From Kitasatospora cinereorecta (GTDB taxonomy: Bacteria; Actinomycetota; Actinomycetes; Streptomycetales; Streptomycetaceae): a stretch of DNA of 64,000 nt. The position numbers and the translations under genes are program-made. Shown here in pieces: positions 17,392 to 26,263 of this stretch; position 1 is the stretch's first letter, and each line of letters begins with the position of its first letter. The notes beneath the pieces were generated by a model. The model was given only the letters and a program-made list of their open reading frames with translations. It was not told the DNA's origin and did no database searches. Location of the stretch: positions 248,001 to 312,000 of the forward strand of contig NZ_JAMZDX010000006.1 of assembly GCF_024172095.1 (NCBI RefSeq), in the 5' to 3' direction.

Positions 17392-17805
17392 TCAGACAGC
17401 CACGAGTCGGACGCGATCACCGCAGAGCTTGGTCATGTCGTCGATGTCCGAGGTCAGCAGGACGACCGGTCGCTGCTGCCGCACCGCCATCTCGGCCACC
17501 GCCGCGTCGATCGCGTACGTGTGGCCGTGAAGACCTGCGGCGATCAACATCGCGGAAGCCGCACGGGCCTCCTCGTCGCCCACCTGCACGATCCGCAGCC
17601 CGGAAAGGATCCATCGGAGGCGGACCTGGTCCGTACGGCTGTGCACGGCCTCGATGATGGTCAACGCGCTGACCACCACCTCCATGCCCCGTTTGCGGGC
17701 CTCCGCGACCAGCGCGACGGCCGGCTCGTGGTCGTTGAGCAGCTTGGAGAGGCCCTCGGAGTCGAGTACCAGGGTGCCCTCATGGCTCAGCTTGCGACGG
17801 GCCAT
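17392..17805 (-). CDS. PIN-domain ribonuclease toxin (VapC-like)
   Basis: 137 aa. The PIN fold is seen in LVLDSEGLSKLL (first acidic residue), SALTIIEAVHS, YAIDAAVAEMA and LLTSDIDDMTKL, giving the usual acidic metal-binding set. Such toxins cleave RNA when not bound by antitoxin. The start overlaps the end of the antitoxin gene by 19 bp, typical of a toxin-antitoxin operon in antitoxin-first order. Confidence 0.85.
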   Translation of the reverse strand: MARRKLSHEGTLVLDSEGLSKLLNDHEPAVALVAEARKRGMEVVVSALTIIEAVHSRTDQVRLRWILSGLRIVQVGDEEARAASAMLIAAGLHGHTYAIDAAVAEMAVRQQRPVVLLTSDIDDMTKLCGDRVRLVAV

Positions 17806-18071
17806 CCGCCCTCCTCGGCGAACACCTCGTCGAAGACCTGCCGGGCCCGATCCTGCTCCGCCGCCGAGATCGGCCCCTGTCGGCGCTCGTAGTCGGCCAG
17901 GTACTCGTCCAGGATCTGGCCCCGCAGCTCCCGCTCCACAGCGGCAGCGATGAACGCCGAGAACTCACGCTTGCCGACCCGCCGGCGGATCGCCTCGGCC
18001 GTACCTTCAGGCAGGGAGAGGCTGACCCTGGTGGCCGGCCCCTCGCCGATGCTGTAGGGCGTCTCAGTCAT
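17787..18071 (-). CDS. Cognate antitoxin, ribbon-helix-helix-like
   Basis: 94 aa acidic protein. TRVSLSLPEGTAEAIRRRVGKREFSAFIAAAVERELRG looks like a ribbon-helix-helix DNA-binding segment (quoted parts: RVSLSLPEG strand, then FSAFIAAAVERELRG helix). The C-terminal ERRQGPISAAEQDRARQVF part would bind the PIN toxin. Position directly upstream and overlapping the toxin supports the pairing; autoregulation is expected for the family. Confidence 0.8.
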   Translation of the reverse strand: MTETPYSIGEGPATRVSLSLPEGTAEAIRRRVGKREFSAFIAAAVERELRGQILDEYLADYERRQGPISAAEQDRARQVFDEVFAEEGGWPVAS

Positions 18072-18184
18072 GGGACCAGATTATCAAAGGAGTAGGAAGA
18101 CGGGCCGTGATCCGGCGGGCGGGAGAGTCGGCTGATGGACTCCCCGGGGGACGTACCTGAGCTCTTGCCGTGGGCCCGCCCGCC

Positions 18185-18646
18185 TCAGTGGCTGCCGTCG
18201 AGCCGCCGGGCCAGCACCCGGCCACGCTCGGCCTGGACTGCTCCGGCCTTCCCGGCCGCGTAGCGGAGGAGGCCTAGCGGGGCGTGCAGCCGCAGTCGGT
18301 CGACCACCCGGGAGCCACCGCCGGCTCGGGCGGTGAGGGCGAACCGGTAGTCCATCCGCACACCACCAGGACTGACCACCTCGCCGCTGACCGTCGCCTC
18401 GTCCGGCAGCCGGGCGTCCTCGGTGCGCAGGCTGACCTGGATGACGTTGTCGTGCCGGACCAGCCCCAGGAACCGGAACCGCTCGACGGCCACGTAGTGG
18501 GTGACCCCGCCCTCGCGGCGCACGTCCCGCACGTCCACGAGCAACGGGGAGAGCCCGATGTAGTTCCGGGGGTCCGCCAGATGCGCAAGCACGGCGGCGG
18601 GCGTCGCCGCGATGTCGTAGCTGCGGCTCAGTTCGGTGCTGGGCAC
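18185..18646 (-). CDS. SRPBCC (START-like) family protein
   Basis: 153 aa from a GTG start preceded by AGGGGAG. It begins ELSRSYDIAATPAAVLAHLADP, the standard opening of polyketide-cyclase/START-like folds, and ends with a long C-terminal helix. Such proteins bind hydrophobic ligands in a central cavity; the ligand here is unknown. No biosynthetic neighbours are evident. It is divergent from the GNAT-AAA gene. Confidence 0.8.
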   Translation of the reverse strand: MPSTELSRSYDIAATPAAVLAHLADPRNYIGLSPLLVDVRDVRREGGVTHYVAVERFRFLGLVRHDNVIQVSLRTEDARLPDEATVSGEVVSPGGVRMDYRFALTARAGGGSRVVDRLRLHAPLGLLRYAAGKAGAVQAERGRVLARRLDGSH

Positions 18647-18831
18647 GTCCGACTCCCCTGTCCGGTGCGGCTCCGGCCGTCGTCGTGGACCCGGAGCGAT
18701 CGGTGGATCGTCGCACCTCCCCGCAGACTCCGAAAGACCGTCGCCCTTCCGGGCGGGCGGCCACGCAGGGGTCGGCCGATGATGGGAGAGGTCCGGGGTA
18801 CGAGTCCAGGGCACGATGTCGAGAGCGGCGG

Positions 18832-20100
18832 ATGGCTGAATGGCATGTCCGGGAATTCACCCCGGACGATCTCGAAGCGGTGGTACGGCTCGACGGTGAG
18901 AGCGCCACCACGGACCTCCCCGCCGTCTTCCGCCTCTCCGATGTCATCGCCGCGTTGCAGGCGCGGGATCCGAGCGTCGTCGTGGTGGCCGACGGGCATC
19001 TCGTGGGTGCGGCGGTGGGCCGGGTGGTCGGGGACCGGGCCTGGGTACTGCGCATCGCGCTGCACCCCGCCTGGCGGAACCTGGGTGTGGGTACCGCGCT
19101 GTTGTCCGCGTTGGAGCGTCGTCTGCGGGACGCCGGCGCCAGGATCGTCGCAGCGCTGTTGCCCGAGGAGGAGACCGGTGCCACGGCCCTGGTCAATTCC
19201 GGGTTCCGGGCCCGCCGGGGCCTGACGTACTTCGAGAAGTCGGAGGCCGTCGGCGCCCAGAGCACGACGGTCCTGGCCATGCTGGGCGCGGTCATGCCCG
19301 AAGCCCGCCTCTGGGAGCAGCTCACCGGCATGGCCGACGAGAAGCGGCTCATCGAACGGCGCCTGGTGCTGCCGCTGGCCAATCCCGAGCTGGCGGACGC
19401 GCACGGCGTGGAACCGCCCCGGGCGGTCGTGCTGTTCGGTCCGCCGGGCACGGGCAAGAGCACCTTCGCCAAGGCCGTGGCCGGCCGGCTCGGCTGGCCG
19501 TTCGTCGAGCTCTTCCCCTCCCGGCTCACGTCCGAGAACGGGCTGGCCACCGGACTCGGCCGCCGCTTCGAGGAGGTGGCCCAGCTCGACCACGTGTTGC
19601 TCTTCATCGACGAGGTCGAGGAGGTCGCCGGTACGCGCAGCCTCGCCGCCCCCGCTTCGGTCGCCGTGGTCAACGAACTCCTCAAGTCGATCGTGCGGTT
19701 CCGCGACCGTGACGGTCGGCTCCTGGTCTGCGCCACCAATTCGGTGGCCGCCCTGGACCCCGCCTTCCTGCGCCACGGCCGCTTCGACTACGTGATGCCG
19801 GTCGGTCCGCCCGACTCGCCGGCCCGGGACGCGCTGTGGACCGGCTACACGGCGAAGACCGGTACCGCGGCCGACACGGCGGTCCTCGCCGAAGCCAGCG
19901 AGGGCTTCACTCCGGCCGACATCAGGCAGGTCGCCATGGCGGTCGCCCAGAGCGCTTTCGAGCGCACGCTCGACACGGGGCAGCGGACCCCACCCAGTAC
20001 TCAGGACTATCTGGATGCCATCCACCGCACCCGTCCGACCGTCTCCGAGGAGATGGCCCGGGAGTTCGCCGACCAGGCGGTCCACTACGGGCGGGTCTGA
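18832..20100 (+). CDS. GNAT-AAA+ ATPase fusion protein
   Basis: 422 aa. Residues about 4-135 are a GNAT acetyltransferase domain (IALHPAWRNLGVGTALLSALE; ATALVNSGF). Residues about 165-400 are a single AAA+ module with Walker A GPPGTGKS (203-210), Walker B LFIDE (257-261), sensor ATN (301-303) and an HGRFD arginine finger region, as in FtsH/proteasome-type ATPases. No protease or zinc site is present. Joining an acyltransferase to an unfoldase-type ATPase suggests modification of remodelled proteins, but this is inference. ATG 18832 begins the GNAT domain. Confidence 0.85.
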   Translation: MAEWHVREFTPDDLEAVVRLDGESATTDLPAVFRLSDVIAALQARDPSVVVVADGHLVGAAVGRVVGDRAWVLRIALHPAWRNLGVGTALLSALERRLRDAGARIVAALLPEEETGATALVNSGFRARRGLTYFEKSEAVGAQSTTVLAMLGAVMPEARLWEQLTGMADEKRLIERRLVLPLANPELADAHGVEPPRAVVLFGPPGTGKSTFAKAVAGRLGWPFVELFPSRLTSENGLATGLGRRFEEVAQLDHVLLFIDEVEEVAGTRSLAAPASVAVVNELLKSIVRFRDRDGRLLVCATNSVAALDPAFLRHGRFDYVMPVGPPDSPARDALWTGYTAKTGTAADTAVLAEASEGFTPADIRQVAMAVAQSAFERTLDTGQRTPPSTQDYLDAIHRTRPTVSEEMAREFADQAVHYGRV

Positions 20101-20169
20101 CGGCCCGTCCCCGTCGTGCCGTGATGTCCGTCCGACGGCGTACGGGCCGGCCGACCGGGCGGATCGCCG

Positions 20170-20415
20170 TCAGTAAGCGGAGCCGCTTCGCAGGTAGGTG
20201 CCCTCGACCTGAAGCCAAGCCCCGGGGCTGAAGCACGTCTCGATCTGGTGCGGCGTGTCCTCGAAGACCCTCAGGACGCGCAGCGCGCCGCTCGGATGGA
20301 GGTCGTACTCGAAGGTGAGGCCGTCCGCGACGTCCTCGTACTGCAGGTCCAGCGGCCCCGTCGACGGCTCCGCCGGTACCCGGGCCTCGGCCGAGAGTTT
20401 CACATGGACGGACAT
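20170..20415 (-). CDS. Small hypothetical protein
   Basis: 81 aa, acidic, no recognised domain; beta-rich in appearance (LDLQYEDVADGLTFEYD, GALRVLRVFEDTPHQIE). Two ATGs lie six bases apart; the inner one (20415) is chosen because AGGCGGG is then six bases upstream, whereas it abuts the outer ATG (20421). It ends 69 bp from the stop of the convergent GNAT-AAA gene and shares its strand with the DUF5994 gene upstream. Confidence 0.6.
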   Translation of the reverse strand: MSVHVKLSAEARVPAEPSTGPLDLQYEDVADGLTFEYDLHPSGALRVLRVFEDTPHQIETCFSPGAWLQVEGTYLRSGSAY

Positions 20416-20473
20416 CTCCATCCCGCCTTTCTGCCTGCCCGAGGAGCCCGGCCCGCTCGGCGGCCGGCCCCAC

Positions 20474-20962
20474 TTACGCCTCGGCCGGTGGCTGGGAGCC
20501 GATGCCGGTGGCGATGAGGATCTGCCGTGCCGAGTCGGTTCCGCCGGTCCTGACCGCGCGCGCCATCGCGGCCAGGGCCGCCTCCTGGTTCGCCTGCGGG
20601 GGGACCACGAGGAGGCTGAAGTGGTCGCGCTCGCCCCTCGTGATGATCACCGTGTCGTCGCCGACCGGGTACCGGTCGAGGTGCACCGACCGGCCGTCGA
20701 CGACCAGGCTGGCCGGGACGTCGTCCCAGGCGTCGGCATCCAGACCGACGCTGGCCACGGGGCCGAGGTGCTCGGTCAACGCACGGACCAGTCCGGGGAG
20801 TTCGGCTGCGATGTTCCGTGAACGCGGCCACCACGCGCCGTCGAGGACGCCCTCACGCGACTGTGTGGTCTCCAGCCGTAGCAACACCGTCCCCGGCTTC
20901 GCGGCCTGCCTGAACCGGTCCGGCAGGAACCCGTAGTGCGAGGCGCTGGTCGTGTCCGACAT
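20474..20962 (-). CDS. DUF5994 family protein, copy 1
   Basis: 162 aa. The signature REGVLDGAWWPRSRNI followed by LPGLVRALTEHLG and later HFSLLVVPPQA defines this streptomycete family of unknown function. It is one of three copies within 4 kb (others at 22640 and 23961). The three keep DGAWWPR and LLVVPP but differ in their tails. Soluble, no catalytic motif known. Possible role around the neighbouring stress-type phosphatase is inference. Confidence 0.85.
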   Translation of the reverse strand: MSDTTSASHYGFLPDRFRQAAKPGTVLLRLETTQSREGVLDGAWWPRSRNIAAELPGLVRALTEHLGPVASVGLDADAWDDVPASLVVDGRSVHLDRYPVGDDTVIITRGERDHFSLLVVPPQANQEAALAAMARAVRTGGTDSARQILIATGIGSQPPAEA

Positions 20963-21105
20963 CGCTTCCCCTGTCCCGGTGGCACGGGCCCGGCTGGCTT
21001 GCGAAGCCCGGGGCGACGGCTCGAACCGCGCCCGTGTCCCCACGGTACTCCGCCCGTACCGGGCCGACCCGGCCGGTCATGAGAGACCCGGCGGGGTACG
21101 GCGTC

Positions 21106-22311
21106 TCAGCGCCACTCGATCAGGAACAGGGTGGCGTCGTCGCTCGTGCGACCGCCCCGTTTCTCCTTCAGGGTGTGGGAGAGCGCGCGCACCATCGCCC
21201 GCACGTTGACCTGCGAGTGCTCGACCCGGTTGACCCAGGCGATGAGCTGTTCCTCCCCGAACTGCTCACCACCCGCCTCGCGCTCCTCGACCAGGCCGTC
21301 GGTGAAGCACAGGACCCGGTCACCGTGCCGCAGCACCCGCTCGCTGATCACCGGCTGCTCGCCTCCGAATCCGACCGGCAGGGTGGTGGCGCTCTCCAGG
21401 CGCTCGACGACGACGTGGCCGCGGATCAGCAGCGGCTGAGGATGACCGGCATTGACCCATTGGAGGTGGCCGGTGGCGGTGTCGAGGCGCATCATCTGAG
21501 CGGTGACGAAGTGGTCGGGACCGAACTGCTCGGCGACAGCCCGGTCCATGAAGGCGTAGATCTCGGCCAGTCCGATGTCGGCGCGGCGGGCGTGCCGGTA
21601 CGCACCGATCGCGACGGTCGCCATGGTGGCGGCGTCCAAGCCGTGGCCCATGGCGTCGATCGTGGCCACGTGCAGCACGTCGTCGTTGAGCGCGTAGTCG
21701 AAGCTGTCACCGGCCACCTGGTAGGCGGGCTCCAGGATGCCGGCCACCGCGACCTGCGGGACGGTCATCGACAGCGGCGGCAGCAGGGACCACTGGATCT
21801 CCGCGGCCACACTCATCGGCTCCAGGCGCCGTGCCTGGAAGATCCGGTCGGTGTAGCCGCTCTTGGTGATCAGCAGATCCGCGACCAGGGCGGCGAAGCG
21901 GCGCAGAAGCCGCCGGTCGTCGTCGTCGACGGCCTCCAGAGTCAGGGCCAGCACCCCCACCTCGTCGCCGCCGTCCAGCAAGGGCAGGTACAGCCGTACC
22001 CCGTCGGCCTGCGGCACTTCGACGGGAACACCGCGCAGGAAGGCCTCACCCGCAGGAGAGCCGTCGATCCGCACCGGCTCCCCGGCGGACAGCCCCCACC
22101 CCGGCAGCGGCGCCAGCACCAGCTGGCCGTAATCCTGCAGCAGGAGCGCCGGGTCGCGGCCGCCGAACCCGCGCACCACGTCGGTGACCAGTGGGGCGAT
22201 CAGCTGAGGCGGCAACTCATGGGCGCGATCGAGCAGTGCGCCCAGTATGCGTTCGCCGTGCCCCTCCGACCGGTCCGGCCCGACTGCGCCGGACGATCGC
22301 TCACCCCTCAT
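21106..22311 (-). CDS. SpoIIE-type PP2C serine/threonine phosphatase with N-terminal GAF-like domain
   Basis: 401 aa. Residues about 20-160 look like a GAF sensor. The PP2C_SIG/SpoIIE domain begins near the QWSLLPP motif and carries VAGDSFDY (metal Asp; the usual GGDWYD is altered), DAMGHGLDAA, FCFTDGLVEE-like LCFTDGLVEE and SDDATLFLIEW. Such phosphatases usually activate anti-anti-sigma factors in stress signalling; no kinase or STAS partner is adjacent. Flanked by DUF5994 copies on both sides. Confidence 0.9.
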   Translation of the reverse strand: MRGERSSGAVGPDRSEGHGERILGALLDRAHELPPQLIAPLVTDVVRGFGGRDPALLLQDYGQLVLAPLPGWGLSAGEPVRIDGSPAGEAFLRGVPVEVPQADGVRLYLPLLDGGDEVGVLALTLEAVDDDDRRLLRRFAALVADLLITKSGYTDRIFQARRLEPMSVAAEIQWSLLPPLSMTVPQVAVAGILEPAYQVAGDSFDYALNDDVLHVATIDAMGHGLDAATMATVAIGAYRHARRADIGLAEIYAFMDRAVAEQFGPDHFVTAQMMRLDTATGHLQWVNAGHPQPLLIRGHVVVERLESATTLPVGFGGEQPVISERVLRHGDRVLCFTDGLVEEREAGGEQFGEEQLIAWVNRVEHSQVNVRAMVRALSHTLKEKRGGRTSDDATLFLIEWR

Positions 22312-22639
22312 CCTCGCTCACCACCGTCCTGCTCCCGTCGCGGGCGCTCGGCACCGGTTCGATCGCCCTGACACCTCGCTGCAGTTCGCCGGGCGGCTCC
22401 TTCCATTACGCCCGACGACGGTGCATTGCGCTCCCGGTCGCTCTCCCGCCCCACCGGCATCACCGCCGGGCCGGGCGGATGGGCCGACGGCGGCCGGAAC
22501 CGCAATCGCAACCGCGGCCAGGAGTAGCCTGGACGCCACTGGAGGCATCTCGTATGCCGGCACCCGAACACCGGCGTCGTCTCCGGCGAACGGCTACCCC
22601 GGACCCGACCCGGTCGGGTCCGAAGACGGGTCCTCGACC
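22312..22639. other. Divergent intergenic region, no gene seen
   Basis: 328 bp between the phosphatase and the second DUF5994 gene, which point away from each other. It must hold both promoters. Open frames here are Arg/Pro-rich without family resemblance. No strong hairpin or repeat was noticed. Confidence 0.5.
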
Positions 22640-23176
22640 ATGAAGGCGATCCTCGATCGCACGATCACACCCAGCTCATCCGGCTGCGCCGTGCGGCTGT
22701 CCCTGACGTCCGAGGGCCTGAGACCCGGCCGGTTGGACGGGGCCTGGTGGCCCCGGTGCGGTGACCTCCTTCTCGAACTCCCCGCCCTGGCGGCCGAGAT
22801 CGACGAACGGTGGGGCCGGATCACCCGGATCACCGTGAATCCCGCGCAGTGGCCGGTCATCCCCCGGCGGATCCCGGTCGCGGGCCACGTCGTCCACGCG
22901 GGCTGGTTCACCACCGAGCAGGACAAGCACATGATCATGGTCCGCTCGTATGCCCCTCGGCGGCTGGACCTGCTGGTCGTCCCGCCACAGACGGATGCCG
23001 TCGACGCGGCCCGGCTCATGGTCGAGGCCGCTGATCCCGCGAACACCAGGACCGCGAGCGAACTGCTCGCCATGGAACCGGAACGGCGGGCGAAGGGGCT
23101 GGAGCCCCTCAACGGAACGGTCCGGCGGGCGGAACTCGCGCGCACGCAGGCCGCGTACCGGGCGGTGGGCAGGTAG
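22640..23176 (+). CDS. DUF5994 family protein, copy 2
   Basis: 178 aa. RPGRLDGAWWPRCGDLLLELP and LDLLVVPPQT place it in the family. It has an extra C-terminal helix of about 35 residues (LEPLNGTVRRAELARTQAAYR) that the other two local copies lack, and is the most diverged of the three in the middle (HAGWFTTEQDKHMIMVRSY). It is divergent from the SpoIIE-type phosphatase. Function unknown. Confidence 0.83.
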   Translation: MKAILDRTITPSSSGCAVRLSLTSEGLRPGRLDGAWWPRCGDLLLELPALAAEIDERWGRITRITVNPAQWPVIPRRIPVAGHVVHAGWFTTEQDKHMIMVRSYAPRRLDLLVVPPQTDAVDAARLMVEAADPANTRTASELLAMEPERRAKGLEPLNGTVRRAELARTQAAYRAVGR

Positions 23177-23227
23177 ACGGCGGCCGGGGCACCGCTTCCG
23201 GCAGGCGCCCCGGTGGGGGAACACCCG

Positions 23228-23680
23228 TCAGCAGGAGCCCGCGTGAGCCGGCGGTACGGCGAGGAGGACTGCGGCGCGGTCCGCGGTGAGGATGCCGAGG
23301 AGGTAGCCGTCCTCGTCGACGACCGGCCAGATGGTCAGCCGCTTGACCCGCATGGCGATGGCTGCGAGAGCGAGGCCCATGGTGGGCCAGGCGAACGGGC
23401 CGCGCTGGTGGGAGGTGGCGCCGACCACGATCCGATCGGTGGACCAGGAACGGATCCGGAAGGAACGCAGCCCGGTCCGGGTGACGACTCCTTCACAGCG
23501 GCCGTCGTGGTCACGGACCAGCAGGTACTCCACATCCGCACTGCGCAGGATGTCGTTGGCCCGGTCGACCGTACTGTCGTCGGTGATCTGGTAGTCCCAC
23601 GGTTCCATCGCGTCGGCGACCGTGAGTCCGCGGCCGGGCCTGGCCGGCCGTGGGGCATCAGGGGTGCGGGTGGCGGTCAC
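23228..23680 (-). CDS. CBS-domain protein
   Basis: 150 aa from a GTG start. Two CBS motifs are visible: TVADAMEPWDYQITDDSTVDRA with YLLVRDHDGRCEGVVTRTG, and a second ending WPVVDEDGYLLGILTADR. CBS pairs bind adenine nucleotides and usually regulate a partner; this one stands alone. Its neighbours are DUF5994 copies 2 (convergent) and 3 (divergent). Confidence 0.75.
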   Translation of the reverse strand: MTATRTPDAPRPARPGRGLTVADAMEPWDYQITDDSTVDRANDILRSADVEYLLVRDHDGRCEGVVTRTGLRSFRIRSWSTDRIVVGATSHQRGPFAWPTMGLALAAIAMRVKRLTIWPVVDEDGYLLGILTADRAAVLLAVPPAHAGSC

Positions 23681-23960
23681 GGGGTCACCGTTTCCTCTCC
23701 GGCCGCCCCCCGGGAGGCCGGGGCATTCGTTCACCCAGAACGAGGCCGGAACGAGTACCGGGATACGGGATGCCCTGGATGCCTTCGATGCTACTCCCGG
23801 CCACTCCCGCGTCGGCCGCCCGGAACGGGCCGACGCGGGTCGGCGCGCGCCTGCGCGGAGTACCGTGGAAGACAACCGAGGACATTCCGCACACCGGCAC
23901 CAGCGTCGACGTCGCCCTAGGTCATGACATGGTCCCCACGGACCGGACGGGCGGCCCACC

Positions 23961-24410
23961 GTGATGCAGATACCTCTCCCAGTCCCTTCCGCACCCGGTC
24001 CATGGTCGGTGCCCGGGGCTCCCCTGCTGCCACGTCTGGCGCTGGAGCCGACCATGTCCCGCGAGGGCGTGTTCGACGGCGCGTGGTGGCCCCGGACGAC
24101 CGACCTCGTCGCCGAACTGCCCGACCTGATCACCGCGCTCGGCGCCCATCTCGGCCGTATCGTCCGGGTCGGCCTCGACACCCCGGCCTGGGACGACGTG
24201 CCCCGGTCCGTTGTGGTGCAGGGCGTCATGATCAGGATCAACTGGTTCGGCGGCAGCGACGCCACGATCAGCATCACCCGAGGGTTCCAGGACCACTTCC
24301 TGCTCCTGGTGGTGCCGCCGGGCACACTGCCGACGACCGCCGTCTCGGCGATGGCCGGAGCGTCCGCGACCGGCAACCGCACGCCGGCGGCGGAACTCCT
24401 GCTCGGATGA
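23961..24410 (+). CDS. DUF5994 family protein, copy 3
   Basis: 149 aa. REGVFDGAWWPRTTDLVAELP, WDDVPRSVVV and HFLLLVVPPGT are very close to copy 1, more so than to copy 2, which suggests that 1 and 3 are the closer pair. GTG 23961 and ATG 23964 are adjacent alternatives. It is divergent from the CBS gene, with 280 bp between them that show no other gene. Confidence 0.83.
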   Translation: MMQIPLPVPSAPGPWSVPGAPLLPRLALEPTMSREGVFDGAWWPRTTDLVAELPDLITALGAHLGRIVRVGLDTPAWDDVPRSVVVQGVMIRINWFGGSDATISITRGFQDHFLLLVVPPGTLPTTAVSAMAGASATGNRTPAAELLLG

Positions 24411-24612
24411 GCGGCCCGCCGGGGTCGACCCGGCGATGAGCGGTTGCTCGCCGAACCGCCCGCCGAACCGCCCGCCACCGGCCCCCGTCCGTTGCCCTGG
24501 GCCCGGTGCCGGTGTTCGGTGGCGGGTGTCGGCTGCGCGGGCCCCGGGCACGCAGACATCGAGCACCAAGTGGCGCATGATGAGCGTCGGCAGATCATGA
24601 GGGGCGGGCGCC

Positions 24613-25857
24613 GTGGCAGAGAGCGGATCCATCGGGTCGGAGACCGTCGCGGCCGAGGCCGTGCCGGTGGCGGAGGTCCCGAGTGGGGGTGTGCGGCGGC
24701 GGCGGTCCGGGGTGCGGCGGCTGGCGGTGGTGCTGCTGGTCCTGGTGGTGCTGTTCCTGCCGCCGTGGTGGGTGCTGTTCGCGTCCGGCGTGGACTGGCC
24801 GCTCCCGGTGTTCCTGGTGGGGACGGTCGGCTTCGCGGCCTGGCTGGTCTCGTTCCCGTTCCTGATGGTCGCGGGTCACGGCCGGCGGCGGGACGACCGG
24901 GCGGCCCGCGTCGCGGACACCACCCTCGGCATGGTGTGGGTGCTGTTCACCTGGTCGGTGCCGGGCATCGTCGTCGACCTGGTGCTGGACGGGTTCGACG
25001 CCGGTGGCACGGGTCGGGCCAGGATCGTCGCCGCGGCCGTCGCGGCGGTTTCGGCGGGACTGCTCGGCTGGGGGCACTTCGAGGCGATGCGGGTGCCCCG
25101 GGTGAAGCGGCTGGACGTCCACCTGCCGCGGCTGGGCGAAGGCCTGGACGGGACCAGGGTCGTGGTGCTGGCCGACACCCACTACGGGCCGATCGACCGG
25201 GCGGCCTGGTCCGCCCGCGTCACGGAGGCGGTCAACGCGCTCGACGCGGACGTCGTGGTCCACGCCGGCGACATCGCGGACGGCACCCCCGCCCGGCGCC
25301 GGGCGCAGTCGGCGCCGCTCGGCGCGATCCGGGCCCGGCTGGCCAGGGTGTACGTCACGGGCAACCACGAGTACGGCAGCGGGGCGCAGGGCTGGCTGGA
25401 CCGGATGGCGGAGCTGGGCTGGGAGCCGCTGCACAACCGCCATGTCGTGGTGGAGCGCGGCGGGGACGTCCTCGTGCTCGCCGGCGTGGACGACGTGACC
25501 GCCGGGTACTCCGGCCTGGCCGGACACCGCGCGAACCTGGGCGGCGCGCTGGCGGGGGCGGATCCGGAGCTACCGGTGCTGCTCGTCGCGCACCAGCCGA
25601 AGTTCGTCCCGCAGGCGGCCGCCGCCGGCATCGACCTCCAGGTCTCCGGGCACACCCACGGCGGCCAGATCTGGCCGTTCAACTTCCTGGTCCGGCTGGA
25701 CCAGCCGGTGGTGCACGGCCTGAGCCGGCACGGGGAGCGGACCCAGCTCTACACCAGTCGCGGCACCGGCTTCTGGGGTCCGCCGTTCCGGGTCTTCGCA
25801 CCGAGCGAGATCACGCTGCTCACGCTGCGCACGGGAAGCGCGCGCCCCACCTCGTAG
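24613..25857 (+). CDS. Membrane-anchored calcineurin-like metallophosphoesterase
   Basis: 414 aa from a GTG start. About four N-terminal transmembrane helices (residues about 35-165) precede the phosphoesterase domain, whose metal ligands are all present: LADTHYG, HAGDIADG, GNHEYG, AHQP and SGHTHGGQ. This YaeI/YkuE-like layout is membrane-tethered; substrates of the family include nucleotides and lipid-linked phosphates. Which face the domain lies on was not determined. Confidence 0.9.
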   Translation: MAESGSIGSETVAAEAVPVAEVPSGGVRRRRSGVRRLAVVLLVLVVLFLPPWWVLFASGVDWPLPVFLVGTVGFAAWLVSFPFLMVAGHGRRRDDRAARVADTTLGMVWVLFTWSVPGIVVDLVLDGFDAGGTGRARIVAAAVAAVSAGLLGWGHFEAMRVPRVKRLDVHLPRLGEGLDGTRVVVLADTHYGPIDRAAWSARVTEAVNALDADVVVHAGDIADGTPARRRAQSAPLGAIRARLARVYVTGNHEYGSGAQGWLDRMAELGWEPLHNRHVVVERGGDVLVLAGVDDVTAGYSGLAGHRANLGGALAGADPELPVLLVAHQPKFVPQAAAAGIDLQVSGHTHGGQIWPFNFLVRLDQPVVHGLSRHGERTQLYTSRGTGFWGPPFRVFAPSEITLLTLRTGSARPTS

Positions 25858-25875
25858 CGCTCGCCGAAGAGGTGG

Positions 25876-26175
25876 TCAGAGGCCGAGGACCTCGACGGTC
25901 ACGGTCGCGGTGTCGCCCGCTTCGAGGGATTCCGCCGTGCGGACGGCCCGCTTGATCGGCAGGACGTAGCAGCCGTGGGTGCTGTCCGGGAAGATCGAGG
26001 TCCGCCAGGTGGTGGCGCCGACCGTGACCCGGACGCGGACGGACCCGAAGCCTCGGCGCGGGCCGGTCAGGTCACGGATCTCGTCGGAGGCGTCCACGGG
26101 CAGGCTGACGAAGGTCCAACTGTCGTCCCGCCGGGCTTCCCAGATCCACAACTCGCCATCGAATTCGAACAGCAC
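25876..26175 (-). CDS. DUF1905 domain protein
   Basis: 99 aa. FEFDGELWIWEARRDDSWTFVSLP and GATTWRTSIFPDSTHGCYVLPIKRAVR match DUF1905, a small beta-barrel family of unknown function. Length is normal for single-domain members. It ends 18 bp from the convergent metallophosphoesterase. Confidence 0.88.
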   Translation of the reverse strand: MLFEFDGELWIWEARRDDSWTFVSLPVDASDEIRDLTGPRRGFGSVRVRVTVGATTWRTSIFPDSTHGCYVLPIKRAVRTAESLEAGDTATVTVEVLGL

Positions 26176-26263
26176 GGGCTCAGCATGGCACGGGTCCTCG
26201 GCAGCACGGCCGGAAGTCCGAAGGCCGGCAAGTGGCCGGCGAGGCGTGTGCCCGCACGCCGGG

